Position numbers and translations under genes: made by a program
Part shown: one piece after another, positions 35,265-43,582 of the stretch
Numbering within the stretch: position 1 is the stretch's first letter
Layout of the letters: each line of letters opens with the position of its first letter
The notes under the pieces: generated by a model
The model's input: only the letters and a program-made list of their open reading frames with translations
Databases searched by the model: none
Told to the model about the DNA's origin: nothing
DNA from: Verrucomicrobiales bacterium
GTDB lineage: Bacteria > Verrucomicrobiota > Verrucomicrobiia > Limisphaerales > J093
Reading direction: 5' to 3'
Length of the DNA stretch: 64,000 nt
Assembly (NCBI GenBank): GCA_024233215.1
Contig: JACKPW010000009.1
Span: forward strand, 186,001 to 250,000

Positions 35265-37442
35265 ATGACACGCTTGGGCCGATTGATTCTGTGGGTGGGG
35301 CTGCTGCCGGCGGCCCTGGCCGTGGGCGCCCAGCAACCCGTCGAGCTCGAGGTTCGGGCGCGCAGTGACCAGGCGGAGTTCGAGTTCGACGAGGAGACCG
35401 GCGTGGCCCGCGATCCCGAGGGGATCATTGCGCGCTATGGCGATGCGGAGGTGTCGGCCCAGTCGATCCGGTTCAACCGCGAGTCCGCCGAAGTGGACGC
35501 CGAGGGAGCGGTGCATCTGCAGCGGGGGAAGGAGGTCTGGAGTGGGGAGCGGCTGCGGTACAACTTCGAGACCGGACAGATCGGTGCGGACAATTTCCGC
35601 GCCGGCATGGCGCCGTTTTTCGCCGCGGGGGAAGGGCTGGCCGGGAGCCTGACCAACGAGGTGCATTCCGCCACCAACTCGTTTGTGACCACCGATGACC
35701 GCGCCAATCCGGGGCACCGGATCAAGGCGAAGTCACTCACGATTGTCCCCGGCCAATACATCGAAGTCCGCGGCGCCACGTTCTACCTCGGCAAGGTTCC
35801 GGTGTTCTACGTGCCCAAGCTCCGTCGGCGGTTGGACGGGCTTTCCAGCAGTCTGACGTTCCTGCCGGGGTATCGCTCCCGCTACGGCCCCTACCTGCTC
35901 ACGACCTACGCGCACGTCTTCAGCACGAACCTCAGCACGGCGGTGCATCTGGACTGGCGCCAGAAACGGGGCCTCGCCGGGGGGGTCGACCTGTTTCCCG
36001 ACCTGGGCCGGGCCGGGAAGGGCGGTCTCCTGACCTACTACGCCTACGATGATCGGCCGGGAACGAACCTGCAGGGGAGGGCGATCTCGAACGAGCGCGG
36101 GCGGATCTGGTTCGAGCATTCCGCTTTCATCAACACCAACCTCTCCTTTCGGGCGGCGGTCAAACACCAGAGCGACGAGGCGTTTGTCCGCGACTTCTTC
36201 GAGGACGAATACCGCCGTGAAGGCCAGCCGAAGACGTTCGTCGAGGCCAGTCAGTTCTGGCCAAACCTGACGCTCAGCGTGATGGCCCGGCCGCGCGTCA
36301 ACGAGTTCTACCAGGTGGTCGAACGTCTGCCGGACATCAGCCTCACCGCTCCCCCGCTGGAGATCGGGCGCTCCCCGCTTTACTTCCAGAGCGAAAGCTC
36401 GGTGGCCCACCTGCGCTTCCAATACGCCGGCGACACGAACCAGATGTTCTCCGCGCTGCGGGCCGACACGTTCAACCAGGTCACGCTGCCGCAGACGTAC
36501 TTCGGTTGGCTGAACGTGACGCCGCGCGTGGGGGGGCGGTTCACGGAATACGTGGACGACCACGGCAGCCCGACGCCCGGCGCGGACCACTCCCGCTGGG
36601 TCTTCAACACCGGGGCGGAGGTCTCGACCCGATTTTCCCGGCTCTGGCCCGCCCATCGGAACCGCCTGTTCGACGTCGACGGTCTGCGCCACATCCTGGA
36701 GCCCTCCGTCAATTACGTCTTTGTCCCGGATCCCAGCACTCCGCCGACGGAACTGCCCCAGTTCGACTACCTTTCGCCCACCTACAAGCTGCTTCCCATC
36801 GAGTACCCCCAGTTCAACGCCATCGATGCGGTGGACAGCCAGAACGTCCTTCGCTTCGGCCTGCGCAACCGCTTTCAGACCAAACGCAACGGCGCGGTGG
36901 AGAACCTCGTTCACTGGGCCCTGCTCATGGACTGGCGGCTCGATCCCGCCCCCGGCCAGTCTGCCGTCAGTGATCTCTATTCCGACCTCGACTGGCGCAT
37001 CCGGTCGTGGCTCGTATTGAACTCGGAACTCCGTTACGACTTCGACGACGGCCGGTTCAACCTTGCCGGCCACCTGCTGACCATCGAGCCGAATGACCGT
37101 TGGGGATTTGGATTTGGCCATCGTTATCTGCGCGAATGGCCCGGGGGCGGCCCGGATTCCGGCTACGATCTGCTGACTGCCAACCTGTACTTCAAACTGA
37201 CCGAGAACTGGGCCTTCCGATTCTGGCATTACTACGACCTCGACCTGGGACATCTGCAGGAGCAGTACTACACGATCTACCGGGACTTCGGCAGCTGGAC
37301 CGGTGCGGTGATCTTCCGCGTGCTGGAGGACATCTATGGCGAGCGCGACTATACGATCGGCGTGGGCTTCTCCCTGAAGAGCTTCCCGTCGCGGAGCCTC
37401 GGAACCGATCGGAACGTGCCCCGTTACCTGCTGGGCGGCTGA
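35265..37442 (+). CDS. lptD: LPS-assembly protein LptD-like outer membrane protein
   Basis: This 725-aa protein has a signal peptide (LILWVGLLPAALAVGAQ). An N-terminal OstA/LptA-like beta-jellyroll follows (YGDAEVSAQSIRFNRESAEV, GKEVWSGERLRYNFETG). The C-terminal two thirds form an amphipathic beta-barrel with alternating strands and aromatic girdles. LptD inserts lipopolysaccharide into the outer leaflet with LptE. LptE and disulfide cysteines typical of the E. coli protein are not seen, as in many divergent LptDs. The start at ATG 35265 gives a clean signal peptide. A TTGGCA box (35227) and TAGCGT (35251) may be a weak promoter. Confidence 0.85.
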   Translation: MTRLGRLILWVGLLPAALAVGAQQPVELEVRARSDQAEFEFDEETGVARDPEGIIARYGDAEVSAQSIRFNRESAEVDAEGAVHLQRGKEVWSGERLRYNFETGQIGADNFRAGMAPFFAAGEGLAGSLTNEVHSATNSFVTTDDRANPGHRIKAKSLTIVPGQYIEVRGATFYLGKVPVFYVPKLRRRLDGLSSSLTFLPGYRSRYGPYLLTTYAHVFSTNLSTAVHLDWRQKRGLAGGVDLFPDLGRAGKGGLLTYYAYDDRPGTNLQGRAISNERGRIWFEHSAFINTNLSFRAAVKHQSDEAFVRDFFEDEYRREGQPKTFVEASQFWPNLTLSVMARPRVNEFYQVVERLPDISLTAPPLEIGRSPLYFQSESSVAHLRFQYAGDTNQMFSALRADTFNQVTLPQTYFGWLNVTPRVGGRFTEYVDDHGSPTPGADHSRWVFNTGAEVSTRFSRLWPAHRNRLFDVDGLRHILEPSVNYVFVPDPSTPPTELPQFDYLSPTYKLLPIEYPQFNAIDAVDSQNVLRFGLRNRFQTKRNGAVENLVHWALLMDWRLDPAPGQSAVSDLYSDLDWRIRSWLVLNSELRYDFDDGRFNLAGHLLTIEPNDRWGFGFGHRYLREWPGGGPDSGYDLLTANLYFKLTENWAFRFWHYYDLDLGHLQEQYYTIYRDFGSWTGAVIFRVLEDIYGERDYTIGVGFSLKSFPSRSLGTDRNVPRYLLGG

Positions 37443-37512
37443 AACGCCTCAAAAAGGGGTTGCGCCGCCGGGGATGAACCCTTATGGATTCCCGGCTCGA
37501 AACGGGTCAAAC

Positions 37513-37517
37513 AGGAG
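37513..37517 (+). promoter_or_regulatory. Shine-Dalgarno deciding a TTG start for the omega gene
   Basis: AGGAG lies 8 bases before a TTG at 37526. The ATG at 37484 has no such site. The TTG product begins directly at the conserved omega sequence, so this ribosome-binding site decides the start. Confidence 0.7.
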
Positions 37518-37525
37518 AAACTCAA

Positions 37526-37792
37526 TTGGACAGCGAACTTTGCCTGAAAGCAGCGGAGAAGATTGGCAACCCCAACCTTCTGATCAACCTGGTCTCCCGC
37601 CGGGTGCGGCAGCTCAACTCCGGTGGCGGTGGCGCCAGCCGGCCGTTGGTTGAATGGACCGCCACCCTGGGGGCGGCCGACGTCACACTCCGGGAAATCC
37701 TCGAGGACAAGATCACCTTCGAGTTCGACGAACCGCTCGAAGACCCCGCCAGCCCGGCGAAGGGCGGTCGCAAGAAGCGCAAGTCCACCTAG
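37526..37792 (+). CDS. rpoZ: RNA polymerase omega subunit
   Basis: This is an 88-aa protein from the TTG start. It has the omega core: KIGNPNLLINLVSRRVRQL followed by GASRPLVE and the ADVTLREILEDKI helix. Omega helps assemble beta-prime into RNA polymerase and contributes to ppGpp sensing in other bacteria. The tail is acidic and then lysine-rich (GGRKKRKST). It sits 84 bases after lptD and 60 before smpB, in a core-gene neighbourhood. Confidence 0.9.
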   Translation: MDSELCLKAAEKIGNPNLLINLVSRRVRQLNSGGGGASRPLVEWTATLGAADVTLREILEDKITFEFDEPLEDPASPAKGGRKKRKST

Positions 37793-37852
37793 CGGATGTC
37801 AGCCGCAGCCTGAATCGGCCGGGGGGACTCCCTTCCGGCCGTGTTCCTTTCC

Positions 37853-38308
37853 ATGTCGGAAATCGTCAGCAACCGGAAGGCCCGACGGGATTACCACATC
37901 CTCGAGACCTTCGAGGCGGGGGTCGTCCTCAAGGGTTCCGAGGTCAAGTCCCTGCGCGCCGGACTCGGCCAGCTCGGCGACGCCTTCGCGCTCATCCAGG
38001 ACGGCCAGGTATTCCTCCACAACGCCCACATCGAGGAATACGACAAGGCCAACCGGCTCAATCACAACCCCAAGTCCGTCCGCAAGTTGCTCCTCAAGAA
38101 GGCCGAGATCCGGCGCCTCGCCGCCCAGGCCGAGATCAAGGGGCACACTCTCGTTCCGCTCGACTTTCACTGGCGGAACAACCGCGTGAAGCTCTCGCTT
38201 GGCGTCGGTCGGGGTAAACAGGAGTTCGACAAGCGCGACCACATCCGCGAGCGGGAGTCCGATCGGGAACTCCGCCGCGTCACCATGCACCGCATGAAAC
38301 GCGGGTAG
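37853..38308 (+). CDS. smpB: SsrA-binding protein SmpB
   Basis: This 151-aa protein matches SmpB: NRKARRDYHILETFEAGVVL, GSEVKSLRAG, FLHNAHIEEYD, LLLKKAEI and C-terminal DKRDHIRERESDRELRR. It binds tmRNA and rescues stalled ribosomes. The ATG at 37853 starts the family core. The tmRNA gene itself is not visible in this window. The C-terminus is rich in basic residues, as usual. Confidence 0.95.
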   Translation: MSEIVSNRKARRDYHILETFEAGVVLKGSEVKSLRAGLGQLGDAFALIQDGQVFLHNAHIEEYDKANRLNHNPKSVRKLLLKKAEIRRLAAQAEIKGHTLVPLDFHWRNNRVKLSLGVGRGKQEFDKRDHIRERESDRELRRVTMHRMKRG

Positions 38309-38329
38309 CCGCCGCCGGAACCCCGTGGT

Positions 38330-38347
38330 GGCGGATTGGCATCCGCC
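38330..38347. terminator. Hairpin after smpB
   Basis: GGCGGAT and ATCCGCC form a perfect 7-base stem with a TGGC loop 22 bases after the smpB stop. No T-tract follows, so it could instead be a small extragenic palindrome. Confidence 0.35.
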
Positions 38348-38427
38348 GGCTGGGGCTGAGGCATTCTGAGCGGGGGGGGTGATTCCGCTTGTCCGGGGGC
38401 GACCCGGCTCCGCAGACTTCCCGACAC

Positions 38428-39699
38428 ATGGCGCGGCTCATCAGTCTGTTTGGAATCCTGGTGTTTCTCGGAGTGGCGTGGGTGCTCTCCCGGCATCGTT
38501 CGCGGTTTCCGTGGCGCACGGTGGCCTGGGGGTTGGGCCTGCAGGTGGCCTTCGGCCTGTTGATCCTCCGGACCGGGTTTGGCCGGGACTGCTTTGCGTT
38601 CGCCAACGATGCGGTGAACCGCCTGATCGCCTGCGCCATGGACGGGGCGAAAATGGTGTTTGGCTCGCTCGCGGATCGGGAATTTCTGGCCGACCAGTGG
38701 GGGCCGTCCCACGCCTCGATTCTGCTGATCACCGTCACCGCCACCATCATCCTGGTCTCCTCGCTCTCCTCCCTCTTCTATCATTGGGGGATATTGCAGC
38801 GGTTCGTCCGGGGGGCGGCCTGGTTGATGCAGCGGGCGATGCGCACCAGCGGCAGCGAGAGCCTCGCCGCGGCCGCCAACGTCTTCGCCGGCATGACCGA
38901 GGCTCCGCTCATCGTGAAGCCCTATCTGAAAGGCATGACCGAGAGCGAGTTGCTGGCCCTGATGACCGGCGGCATGGCGACCATCGCCGGCGGAGTTCTG
39001 GCCGTTTACGTGAGCTTCGGACTCAGTGCGGGACACCTGCTCACCGCGAGCGTGATGAGCGCCCCCGCCGCACTCATGGTCGCCAAGATCATGCTGCCGG
39101 AAACGCAGACCAGCGAAACCGCCGCGGGAGCGGTGGTGGTCAAGGAACGGGAAGCCACCAACGCGATCGACGCCCTGTGCCGGGGTGCCGGCGACGGGGT
39201 GATGCTGGCGTTGAACGTGATGGGGATGCTGATCGCGTTTGTGGCGGTGGTTGCTCTGGCGAACTTCCTGCTGACCGGTTCCCAGGCCTGGCTGTTCGGT
39301 TGGCTGGGCTGGGAGGTCACCCCGGTCAGCCTGCAACGGATCTTCGGCTGGTTGAACGCACCCGTAGCCTGGCTCATCGGAGTGCCCTGGACGGACTGTT
39401 CCGTGGTCGGCCAGGTGTTGGGTGAACGCATCGTGCTGAACGAGTGGATCGGCTACAGTTCCCTGGCGGGCTTTCAGAAGGCGGGGACCCTCGATCCCCG
39501 CAGTGTCACCCTGGCCACCTACGCCCTCTGCGGCTTCGCCAATTTCGGCAGCATCGCCATCCAGATCGGTGGCATTGGCCCCCTGGCGCCGGAACGCCGG
39601 AGTGACCTCGCCCGCCTGGGGCTGCGGGCCATGGTCGCCGGCCTGCTGGCCTGTTATCTCACCGCCTCCCTCGTGGGACTCCTCGGACAATGGGACTGA
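38428..39699 (+). CDS. NupC-type concentrative nucleoside transporter
   Basis: This 423-aa membrane protein has about nine or ten predicted helices and the CNT family motifs: NVFAGMTEAPLIVKPYL, MTGGMATIAGGVLAVYV, GAGDGVMLALNVMGMLIAF and ALCGFANFGSIAIQIGGI. CNT transporters take up nucleosides with H+ or Na+. DeoC (50704-51375) could use deoxyribose phosphate from such uptake, but they are not adjacent. The start is taken as ATG 38428; the TTG at 38389 is less likely. Confidence 0.9.
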   Translation: MARLISLFGILVFLGVAWVLSRHRSRFPWRTVAWGLGLQVAFGLLILRTGFGRDCFAFANDAVNRLIACAMDGAKMVFGSLADREFLADQWGPSHASILLITVTATIILVSSLSSLFYHWGILQRFVRGAAWLMQRAMRTSGSESLAAAANVFAGMTEAPLIVKPYLKGMTESELLALMTGGMATIAGGVLAVYVSFGLSAGHLLTASVMSAPAALMVAKIMLPETQTSETAAGAVVVKEREATNAIDALCRGAGDGVMLALNVMGMLIAFVAVVALANFLLTGSQAWLFGWLGWEVTPVSLQRIFGWLNAPVAWLIGVPWTDCSVVGQVLGERIVLNEWIGYSSLAGFQKAGTLDPRSVTLATYALCGFANFGSIAIQIGGIGPLAPERRSDLARLGLRAMVAGLLACYLTASLVGLLGQWD

Positions 39700-39745
39700 T
39701 TCGTTGACCGAGCGTGGGCGCAAGCCTCAGTGAAGCAGGGAAAGT

Positions 39746-39863
39746 GGAGCGGGGACGGCCCGTCCCCGGAGTGTGGCGTCCACGTCATCCCACCACGGCG
39801 ACGGGCCGTCGCCGCTCCGCCGGGCAAGCCTGAGACGTTACGCGCGGGCTCAACGTCCGCTTG
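39746..39863. repeat. Second family of extragenic palindromes before lnt
   Basis: GGAGCGG(G/C)GACGG-type arms face each other at 39746-39758 and 39806-39818 with one mismatch. Each contains its own near-perfect palindrome (39751-39767 and 39797-39813). A further inverted repeat GGCAAGC/GCTTGCC with inner ACGTT/AACGT spans 39823-39863. The block fills the gap between the transporter and the chosen lnt start. Confidence 0.65.
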
Positions 39864-39895
39864 CCTCGGGGCCTCGTTCAGGCAAGCTCCCCGCG

Positions 39896-41659
39896 TTGCG
39901 CGTCCGATTTCCCAGATTGCGGTTCGATCGGTGGAGTGCCTTTGCGGTGCTGACCGGATTGGTTTGGGCAATGGCTTTCCACCCGGTGGCGGCCGCTGTC
40001 CTTGGCTGGATTGCCCCGGGGATGCTGTTGATCCCCGGGATGGTCGCGCGGATGAGCCCGGCGCGGATCTTCCGACTCGGCTACCTCGCCGGCTTGGTGC
40101 ACCACCTGGCGGCCCTGGTCTGGCTGCTCTGGAATCCGTTCCCCGCCGGTGCGTTCGCCGGCTGGTTCGCCCTCAGCGCCTACCTCGCCCTCTATCCGGC
40201 AACCTGGGCCTGGCTCTGTGAACGTCTCGCCGTAGCCGCCGACGTCAGTCGGCGCAAATCCCCGCCCGAACCGCCAATCGCCTCCGCCGCCCCCAACCGC
40301 TCCCGGGAATCTTGCGCGGACTGTACGTCCGCGGCTACGGCGTCGTGGCCCCTTCGCGCGCTTTGGGGTTTCGGTTGCGCGGCGCTGTGGGTCGGGTTTG
40401 AGATGCTGCGGGCGCGGTTGTTCACCGGGTTTCCGTGGAATCCGCTCGGGTCATCGCAGGTTGAGAATCTGCCGCTGATCCAGTTCACCGCTTTCACGGG
40501 CGTCTACGGGGTCTCTTTCCTGTTGGTCTGGACTTCCGCGAGCGGCCTGCTGGCGGGCCTGCGTTTCCGGGCGGCACTGGTCGAATCCGGTTCCCTCCCA
40601 GGAGGCCGGGCCGGGAGCCGGCACCCATCGCGGCGGGGAAGGGGAAGCCTCGTCGGCACCGGCCTCAGCCGGCTGCTGCCCGACCTGTTCCTGCCGGCAT
40701 TGGCGGTGGCGGGAGTGCTTGCATACGGCGGATCCCGGCTGCTGAGCCCTGAAGAACCGGCGGGGCGGGGCATGCTCAGGGTCGCCCTGGTCCAACCGGC
40801 GATTCCCCAGCGCCTCATCTTCGACCCCGCCGAATCCTCCCGGCGATTCGAGGATCTGCTCGCCCTCACCGACCGTGCCCTGGCGACGCATCCGGACCTG
40901 CTCGTCTGGCCGGAAGCCGCCCTCCCTTCGCTCTCCGAGGACGATTATCGGCGGCTTTACGACCGGGTTCACACCGGCGGAGCCTGGATGGTGTTCGGGG
41001 CGGACGACACGGCTCCAAACCCGGACGCTACCGGTGGCTACGACTGGTTCAATGCCGCCTTTCTGTTGGATCCGACGGGGACGTTGCAGGCCAGCTATCG
41101 GAAGCAGCAACTGGTCATCTTCGGGGAATACGTCCCGCTGGCGCGTTGGTTGCCGTGGTTGGAACGGCTCACCCCTGTCAGTTCCAGCTTTGCCCGCGGT
41201 TCCGGACCGGCGGCGTTCCGCCTCTCCGATCCGCCCGCCTCCTGTGCGCCGCTGATCTGCTACGAGGACGTCTTTCCGCGCGTGGCCCGCCGGGCCGTGG
41301 CGGCCGACACCGACTTCCTCCTGAACCTGACCAACGACGCCTGGTTTGGGGAAACCGCGGAGCACTGGCAGCACCTCGCGTGTGCCACCTTCCGCGCGGT
41401 GGAGAACGGGGTCCCCCTGGTGCGCTGCGCGAACAACGGCATCTCCGGCTGGGTGACCCCTCGGGGGGCCTGGAGGGAGCTTGGATTTGGCCCGGGAACC
41501 CGCGTCTATGACCGGGGCTTCAAGACCGTCGAAATCCCCCTGCGCCTCCCCGGTCGGGCCCCCACCTTCTACACCCGCCACGGCGACCTCTTCGGCTGGC
41601 TTTGCTCCGCACTGGGAGGCGTATTCGCCGCGCTGACGTTCTGGCCGCGCCCCCGGTAG
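39896..41659 (+). CDS. lnt: Apolipoprotein N-acyltransferase
   Basis: This 587-aa inner membrane enzyme transfers the third acyl chain to the N-terminal Cys of lipoproteins. The N-terminal half has membrane helices, including GFPWNPLG of the family. The nitrilase-type domain has the triad Glu340 (VWPEAALP), Lys403 (YRKQQLVIFGEY) and Cys455 (LICYEDVFP). The TTG at 39896 is chosen because the region upstream is palindromic repeat DNA; the true start is uncertain. Residues about 112-149, between two membrane segments, are encoded by a REP pair in frame. The stop TAG is part of another REP head (41656). Confidence 0.88.
   Translation: MRVRFPRLRFDRWSAFAVLTGLVWAMAFHPVAAAVLGWIAPGMLLIPGMVARMSPARIFRLGYLAGLVHHLAALVWLLWNPFPAGAFAGWFALSAYLALYPATWAWLCERLAVAADVSRRKSPPEPPIASAAPNRSRESCADCTSAATASWPLRALWGFGCAALWVGFEMLRARLFTGFPWNPLGSSQVENLPLIQFTAFTGVYGVSFLLVWTSASGLLAGLRFRAALVESGSLPGGRAGSRHPSRRGRGSLVGTGLSRLLPDLFLPALAVAGVLAYGGSRLLSPEEPAGRGMLRVALVQPAIPQRLIFDPAESSRRFEDLLALTDRALATHPDLLVWPEAALPSLSEDDYRRLYDRVHTGGAWMVFGADDTAPNPDATGGYDWFNAAFLLDPTGTLQASYRKQQLVIFGEYVPLARWLPWLERLTPVSSSFARGSGPAAFRLSDPPASCAPLICYEDVFPRVARRAVAADTDFLLNLTNDAWFGETAEHWQHLACATFRAVENGVPLVRCANNGISGWVTPRGAWRELGFGPGTRVYDRGFKTVEIPLRLPGRAPTFYTRHGDLFGWLCSALGGVFAALTFWPRPR
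40232..40338 (+). repeat. REP alpha-beta pair inside the lnt reading frame
   Basis: An alpha-type REP (GTAG, stem CGCCGAC/GTCGGCG) begins at 40232 and a reversed beta-type REP ends CTAC at 40338. The reading frame passes straight through, adding a stretch rich in Ser, Ala, Pro and Arg with no family counterpart. The REPs are the same families as in the 44357-47177 array. Confidence 0.88.
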
Positions 41660-41798
41660 CCGCCGACGTCCAGTCGGCGCAAATCCCTCCGCCCACGACC
41701 CCGAAGCCCCCTCCATCGCCTCCGAGAAGAAATGCGCGGACTGTACGTCCGCGGCTACGCCGGTAGCCCGTAGCCGCCGACGTCCAGTCGGCGCAAAT
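41656..41798 (+). repeat. REP unit plus half unit downstream of lnt
   Basis: Alpha REP at 41656-41684, reversed beta REP ending at 41758, and a second alpha REP at 41770-41798. The first GTAG contains the lnt stop codon (41657-41659). The roughly 50-base spacer resembles the one inside lnt more than the array spacer. Confidence 0.88.
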
Positions 41799-42231
41799 CC
41801 CTCACCTCGCGACCCCGCAAAACTCCTCAAACCGCGGAAAACCCACCCGCTGCCGGCGTCGATTTCAGCCATTTGCGCCGCCATCCCGGTGTTTCCGGGG
41901 AGAATGCGCGGGTGGTACGCACGCAACCGCACCGTCGATAGATTCCCGACCGGTCAGGAATACCGAACAACCGAGGCTGCAGCTCCTTGGGGCGCCAACC
42001 CCGGCTTTTCGGTTGGGCCCAGGCAGGGATTGAACCGCGCTGGACGCCTTCAATCGTGGCAATAGCGAGACTTATGCATTTACCACTGCGTAAACACCGT
42101 CTCCACCTGAAGACAGACCGCGTGTGAGGCGGAATCCAACATTCGTATGAGACGGCAAACAACTCGGCTACAAGAGGCTGAATCGCACGTTATAAAGGGA
42201 CTTCAAGGTGCTCTATTGTTGTGGGTATCAT
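41799..42231. other. Intergenic stretch with hairpins, no gene
   Basis: No coding frame with supporting motifs is visible. CCAACC/GGTTGG with a 10-base loop (41996-42017) and TTTAC/GTAAA with a 6-base loop (about 42079-42094) are the only structures. A tRNA-like tail near 42010-42040 fails the stem tests. The GC content drops toward 42200. Confidence 0.5.
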
Positions 42232-42260
42232 AGGTCACTGCTTGTTATTGGTCATATAAT
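42232..42260 (+). promoter_or_regulatory. Putative promoter of the first twin pilin gene
   Basis: A perfect TATAAT (42255-42260) stands in an AT-rich island that is unusual for this GC-rich window. The -35 position (AGGTCA at 42232) is only weakly conserved. Transcription would give a leader of about 160 bases. Confidence 0.4.
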
Positions 42261-42329
42261 TGAAGCGAAAAAAGGGGTTGACTTGGTAAGCAGAACTTCT
42301 CAAAGTGGCGCCCGGTTCCTAACCGTGTC

Positions 42330-42395
42330 TGCTGGATTGGCCGGCTGGGGTTTGCCGGGCGCGTGTTCGGACACGGATCACTGGCCAATCCAGCA
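42330..42395 (+). promoter_or_regulatory. Long inverted repeat in the leader of the first twin pilin gene
   Basis: TGCTGGATTGGCC (42330-42342) and its exact reverse complement (42383-42395) enclose a 40-base apical part that contains CGTGT/ACACG around a TCGG loop. It lies 34 bases before the ATG at 42429. A 13-base perfect stem so close to the start suggests a structured leader, attenuator or protein-binding site. Confidence 0.55.
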
Positions 42396-42428
42396 GCAAA
42401 CCAAAGAAACCTCAGAACAAACAAAACA

Positions 42429-43121
42429 ATGCAACTTAAGAACAACACTCCGAAACGGACGAGCGGCTTCACGCTCGTTGAGATGATTGGCGTTCTGGCC
42501 ATCATCGCGATCCTGACCGCGTTGCTCATCCCGAAGATTTTCCAGGTGATCAACGACGCCAAGATCAGCAACGCCCTCGTCACCTACAATTCGGTGAAGG
42601 CCGCCTCGGCCGCCCACTACGGAAAATGGGGTGGGTTCCGGGAGGCGGATGGCACGGCTATTGGCTCTTATCCCGATGAAGACTGGGACGCTGTCTTGGT
42701 TAGTGGCGGATATCTTGAGACTCCGTTCACCGTGAAGATTGGCAATGGCAACCAAGGTTCCACTGCCAACCCGGCTGGAGCCCGCCTACGCGTACTGAAC
42801 ATTTCCTCGCTTACGACGGACTCCGATGTGGCGGCCGACGACACAGGTGCCTATCGGCTTTCCGCCGTCAGTCCTACCAACTCCACCACGAAGATCGATG
42901 TGACCGGCAGCTTTCTGGTTGAAGCGGTGGTTCCTGGGGTCAGTTTGGAGGATGCCCGCGAATTGAATCGTCGGGTTGATGGCGCTGCCGAGGGATTGGG
43001 AGAACAGACTTGGAACGGAACAACCTCGACCAATGTTGCCGATTATACTGGCCGCGTGAAGTACGATGCCACATCTGCCAACGGCGAAGTGACGGTGCTG
43101 ATGTACGTGGCTCACCGATAG
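42429..43121 (+). CDS. Pilin-like protein, twin copy 1
   Basis: This 230-aa protein has a prepilin leader with a class III-like helix (GFTLVEMIGVLAIIAILTAL) after 12 residues. The body resembles the next gene throughout: YGKWGGFREADG, LVSGGYLETPF, LRVLNISSL, LVEAVVPGVSLEDARELNRRVDG and the identical style of end (MYVAHR). It differs from the H-X9-DG pseudopilins, so it is a separate pilin or pseudopilin subfamily. Internal codons are less GC-rich than neighbours. It follows a promoter-like TATAAT and a long leader hairpin. The role is unknown, presumably a secreted or filament subunit. Confidence 0.8.
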   Translation: MQLKNNTPKRTSGFTLVEMIGVLAIIAILTALLIPKIFQVINDAKISNALVTYNSVKAASAAHYGKWGGFREADGTAIGSYPDEDWDAVLVSGGYLETPFTVKIGNGNQGSTANPAGARLRVLNISSLTTDSDVAADDTGAYRLSAVSPTNSTTKIDVTGSFLVEAVVPGVSLEDARELNRRVDGAAEGLGEQTWNGTTSTNVADYTGRVKYDATSANGEVTVLMYVAHR

Positions 43122-43582
43122 TCCGGCAAGGCCGTCTAGTGGCAAGGGTCCTTGGTGGTTGAACCACGGGGGAGGAGGGTTGATCCCTTTCTCCCCTTCT
43201 TCGCTTCTGAAGCGCATCACCCACCCGCTGTTTGAGTCAGTTGCTGACAACCGAGGTTTGTGTCATTCCAGCCTGCAATTGTCGGATTTGGAGTGAGCCC
43301 GGTTTCGTCGGATCGGCTCTGGGCTCTGGGAGGAGTGTCTCGGTCCCTTGGTTGAGTCCACCGCCGGAGAGGGGGAACCGCTTGTAATCGGTGTAGTGCA
43401 GGAGGCGGCTGCACACGGGCTCGATCTCTCAGCATTGCTCGACTTCTCGACCTTAGGTCTTGCTAGGCACTTGCTGGGAGTGCTACACTTCGGTTGCCAT
43501 TAAAGAACACGCGGAAGTGCGGGAGCGGGGCAGGGGCGGGTCCCGGCAGGCGCCTCCGCAAAGCCTTAAGAACATTGTTGCC
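43122..43582. other. Gap between the twin pilin genes, hairpin cluster
   Basis: Several short stems follow the first pilin stop: CAAGG/CCTTG (43143-43154), GTGGT/ACCAC (43155-43167) and a GGGGGAGGAGGG/CCCTTTCTCCCC stem near 43168-43196 followed by TTCTTC. These may end transcription. The rest of the 460 bases has no supported gene or motif. Confidence 0.4.

Noticed and set aside
40451..41932. Minus-strand 493-codon open frame opposite lnt
   Set aside because: Lnt on the plus strand has its catalytic triad and membrane helices; the opposite frame is a shadow.
42010..42094. tRNA-Gly-like sequence on the minus strand (GGTTCAATCC and terminal CCA)
   Set aside because: The T, anticodon and acceptor stems do not pair; probably coincidence or a decayed fragment.
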